Positions 61,701 to 64,000 of a stretch of DNA of 64,000 nt are shown one piece after another (the first letter of the stretch is position 1; every line of letters begins with the position of its first letter). The DNA is taken from NCBI GenBank assembly GCA_017562135.1, contig QEYB01001456.1, forward strand, positions 186,001-250,000. Direction: 5' to 3'. A program made the position numbers and the translations under genes. The notes under the pieces were generated by a model that saw only the letters and a list, made by a program, of their open reading frames with translations, ran no database searches and had not been told where the DNA came from. This DNA is from Dipylidium caninum (Eukaryota > Platyhelminthes > Cestoda > Cyclophyllidea > Dipylidiidae).

Positions 61701-63641
61701 TGTCCGGTACATGACGACTAATCTTGAGCTGGAAAATTCCACACAGAAACTTTGTCCCCAATACACTATTTCCTTTTAAAATTCGCTTTGAGATACGGTG
61801 AAGAGGTACCCAGATTTAAGACCGTTCATTGAAAAAGGTATGCTAAACTTTTTCGGGCGATATGTAAGCACATGTGTGTGGATGTATGTGACACGCGTCT
61901 TGGACGTGGTTTTGTGGGGACAGATCTGTTGTTAACAGTAGTATCTCATTGAAGTCTTGATGTTGGGATTGCGCCGATTATTCTTATGGGAATCGCAGGA
62001 CCGCAACACTAAGGGGGGCTATCATCCTACTAGCCTTGATTTTGTCATAATAGAAGTGGCGACTAACGATGAATCAAGGCTACTTCGACCCAAGCTTACA
62101 TCTTCACTAAAGGTGTTCCCTTTTGTTGGTTTTTATGCTTAACAGTAGTATAGCGTAGCTGGGATCGCCATCTCTGAGTACATATAACAGATAAACAACA
62201 AAGACTACTCCTAGTAGTGCTGAGCGGTATCCATGCGTGTGTATTTGTTTTTATTTGTTCCAGCGCCTGAAGTTTTTACAGGAGCCATCGCCTTACTGCG
62301 TTCTGCAAATAGGAATGTAACACAGAACACGGCAGTGCGTGAAAAAACGCAAAACCCGATTTGGGAGTCTCCACACCACTTTCTCTTCTCCAATCCGGAT
62401 ATACAAATTCTCAATATCGAGGCACGTGAGCGTTCTTGCCCTTCTTCGCATTCACCGCCCTAATGCACGTGGTGGGAGTTAAGACTGCCAGTCTATAGAC
62501 AGCCATAAGTTGCCTTTTGTCGCGCTATCAACAAGTAAGGCCTGTGTCGGACCAATCGTCTAATCAGCTAAGATAAAAGAAATTTATGTGATCTTAAAAA
62601 GTGTGCGACATTAGTATCGTGTTTCTGGCCCGTTACTCGTGAATAGAGTGTTTGTCACACTTACCCTACTTATGATATGCCTCCAGATCCGTGACAGCAA
62701 GTCTGAGGTCGTTTTGGGTGCACTGGCGATCCCATTAAAGCACTTGAAGGCTGAGAAACAGATGACGGTGACCCAGCCCTATGTTCTTCAGGCAGCAGGT
62801 CCCGACAACGCCATTCTCTACCTTCATCTCGAACTACGGGTAGGTACAATTCTTTCCCAGTGTGTTGGAGATCCACCATTTTATGAACTTCTTGACTAAT
62901 TCATCAAGTCTCCAGAAAAGCCTACAAGTCTTTACTGTCAAGGAGAATGTACTTCTGCACAGATGCGAATGAGGTGGCAGACGTCCCTCAAGTTGGACTT
63001 TCTCTTCAATTTATGTCGACTAGAAAGTGCGGCTGCCATAGACGTTTCGAGGCCATGTCATTTTATTTCCATCCATTCGGCTACTTTGCTGGAGTAAATA
63101 GCATGGTTTATTTATAAATCATTATTGGTCACCACGAAAAGTCCCTTTCTCTTATAAGCTATTCCTCTACTTCTCGGCTTCCGTAAATCTAGCATATGTG
63201 TAATTTTTGAAGTCACACGAATATGTGAACTTCCAGGACCCATGATTAATTCAAGCCTGAATTCAGTGAGAGCTGGAGTTGGTAATAACAACTTCATGCA
63301 ATTATGAAGTGGCATCGGCAACAAGATGCTTCGATGGCCCACTATCCCACGGAGTTGAGGCGATTTAGTTATGGGTGAAGGTAGTGTTTAGTCGGTGAGT
63401 GAGCACCCTTCTTGTTCATTTTCAGGCGCTGGTACCGGGACCGGATCGGCGGTCACAGAAAGAGCACGAGCCTCTCGACCTTGGTATCAACGCAGAGGTC
63501 CCTGCTTTTCCTCGAGCAGCCGTCAACTCCGAGGACTCAGGACAACCTTTGGCGCGAGTCTCTTCTGGCTCCAAGTTTCCGCCTTCACCAACCTCACTCC
63601 TGCGCCAAGATGTCGTCCGTCACCGTTGCGGTAACTTGAAG
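55739..63641 (+). CDS. ESYT: extended synaptotagmin (SMP domain and C2 domains), 3' end beyond the window
   Basis: Exons: 55739-56026, 56059-56101, 56132-56268, 56304-56383, 56417-56483, 56567-56656, 56693-56748, 56825-56945, 58118-58217, 59375-59445, 59852-59937, 60176-60224, 61240-61329, 61575-61665, about 62264-62421, 62687-62839 and 63426-63641. An ER membrane hairpin (IIGCWVAVWSLGYY, SWVVLGTLAYMAYS) is followed by the lipid-transfer SMP domain (ERAEWLNK, PPRIGGVKVY, DARIKVSVGKIIAG, HLGNILTMPGL, CVLPNRISVPLV). Then C2A (RIEVVSASDLVAAD, SSDPYCVV, NPTWNECF, VWDKDA), C2B (FVRVEQAKNLHG, PSPYCVLQIG, QNPIWE, DSKSEVVLGALAIPL) and a Pro/Ser linker. E-Syts tether ER to plasma membrane and move lipids, controlled by calcium. 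Phases agree except three one-base shifts at 56075-56077 (extra T), 56241-56246 (missing T) and 62314-62315 (missing A). A small exon before 62264 is probably missing from my model. Confidence 0.9.
56946..58117 (+). other. longest early intron of extended synaptotagmin; no second gene seen
   Basis: The intron separates the SMP domain from C2A (donor GTTAGC, acceptor ATTTTAG). A minus-strand frame of 100 codons at 57357-57659 is unrecognised and probably chance. Confidence 0.5.
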
Positions 63642-64000
63642 GTATTCCCTTCCACCTGTGTATGTTTACACTAGCTTCTTCTCGCCATCGCCCTTACTTA
63701 ATGGTCGCAACCACTTTCCCTTTTTCTGAACGTTCACTTGTTCGACAGCATAAGTGCATATTATCGCTGTTGGTTACTTTAGTAAGGTGATCACGTGGAG
63801 CTGTAATAGGAGAACTGAGTGGTGTAAACGTGAAAACCGGAGCACTTCTATCCAAAGTGTCGGTGGAAAAAATTGACGAATTACTTTGTCCAAATGTCAC
63901 GGTAGGTGGTCATCTGACCGTTGTGCCAGATGTGGATTTTATGTTGAGGATGTGTGCCAGCCATTAGGGAACCCAGCAGATAGTCTCCAGCGAGTGAGGA

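Noticed and set aside
1..64000. CRISPR arrays, rRNA genes or operons
   Set aside because: No regularly spaced direct repeats, no rRNA-like conserved blocks, and all genes are intron-containing or monocistronic eukaryotic types.

Overview
The window is nuclear DNA of an animal. Every recognisable gene is split by GT-AG introns, and the set (SLC1 transporter, IQUB, ZCRB1, tincar-like, TRMT10, RNA polymerase II largest subunit, AGC kinase, universal stress protein, extended synaptotagmin) is metazoan. A universal stress protein gene, many introns of 70-500 bp and very divergent coding sequences suggest a parasitic flatworm, most likely a tapeworm. That placement is an inference; no marker in the window proves it.

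Layout. 1-1101 (+): 3' end of an unrecognised serine-rich gene. 1623-7973 (+): promoter and all 11 exons of a divergent SLC1 (excitatory amino acid transporter-like) gene, with a mariner relic in intron 5. 9638-12426 (+): IQUB, a ciliary radial-spoke protein. 13067-13603 (-): a pipsqueak-type DNA-binding exon. 13604-18648: gene-poor. 18649-20050 (+): ZCRB1 (U11/U12-31K), a minor-spliceosome protein. 20300-21150: a GC-rich island and a second mariner relic. 22972-28817 (-): tincar-like multipass membrane protein. 30928-32251 (+): TRMT10 tRNA m1G9 methyltransferase. It converges on 32650-38690 (-): RPB1, the largest subunit of RNA polymerase II, whose C-terminal domain has no canonical heptad. 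39843-41052 (-): an AGC-type kinase with HLD and DFD in place of HRD and DFG. 45195-45719 (-): a universal stress protein. 49955-54456 (+): a probable single-pass membrane protein of unknown function. 55739 to beyond 63641 (+): extended synaptotagmin (SMP plus C2 domains), running off the right edge.

The genes do not form one pathway. Several are housekeeping RNA-metabolism genes (RPB1, ZCRB1, TRMT10); others are membrane or ciliary functions. The most interesting biology is the SLC1 protein that has lost most sodium-coordinating motifs, the heptad-less RPB1 tail, and the DFD kinase.

A technical theme runs through the window. At least eight single-base frameshifts sit inside otherwise well-conserved exons (ZCRB1, tincar, TRMT10, kinase, extended synaptotagmin), nearly all explained by one base too many or too few in a short homopolymer. 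I read these as residual assembly errors, not pseudogenes, but they will break automatic gene models.
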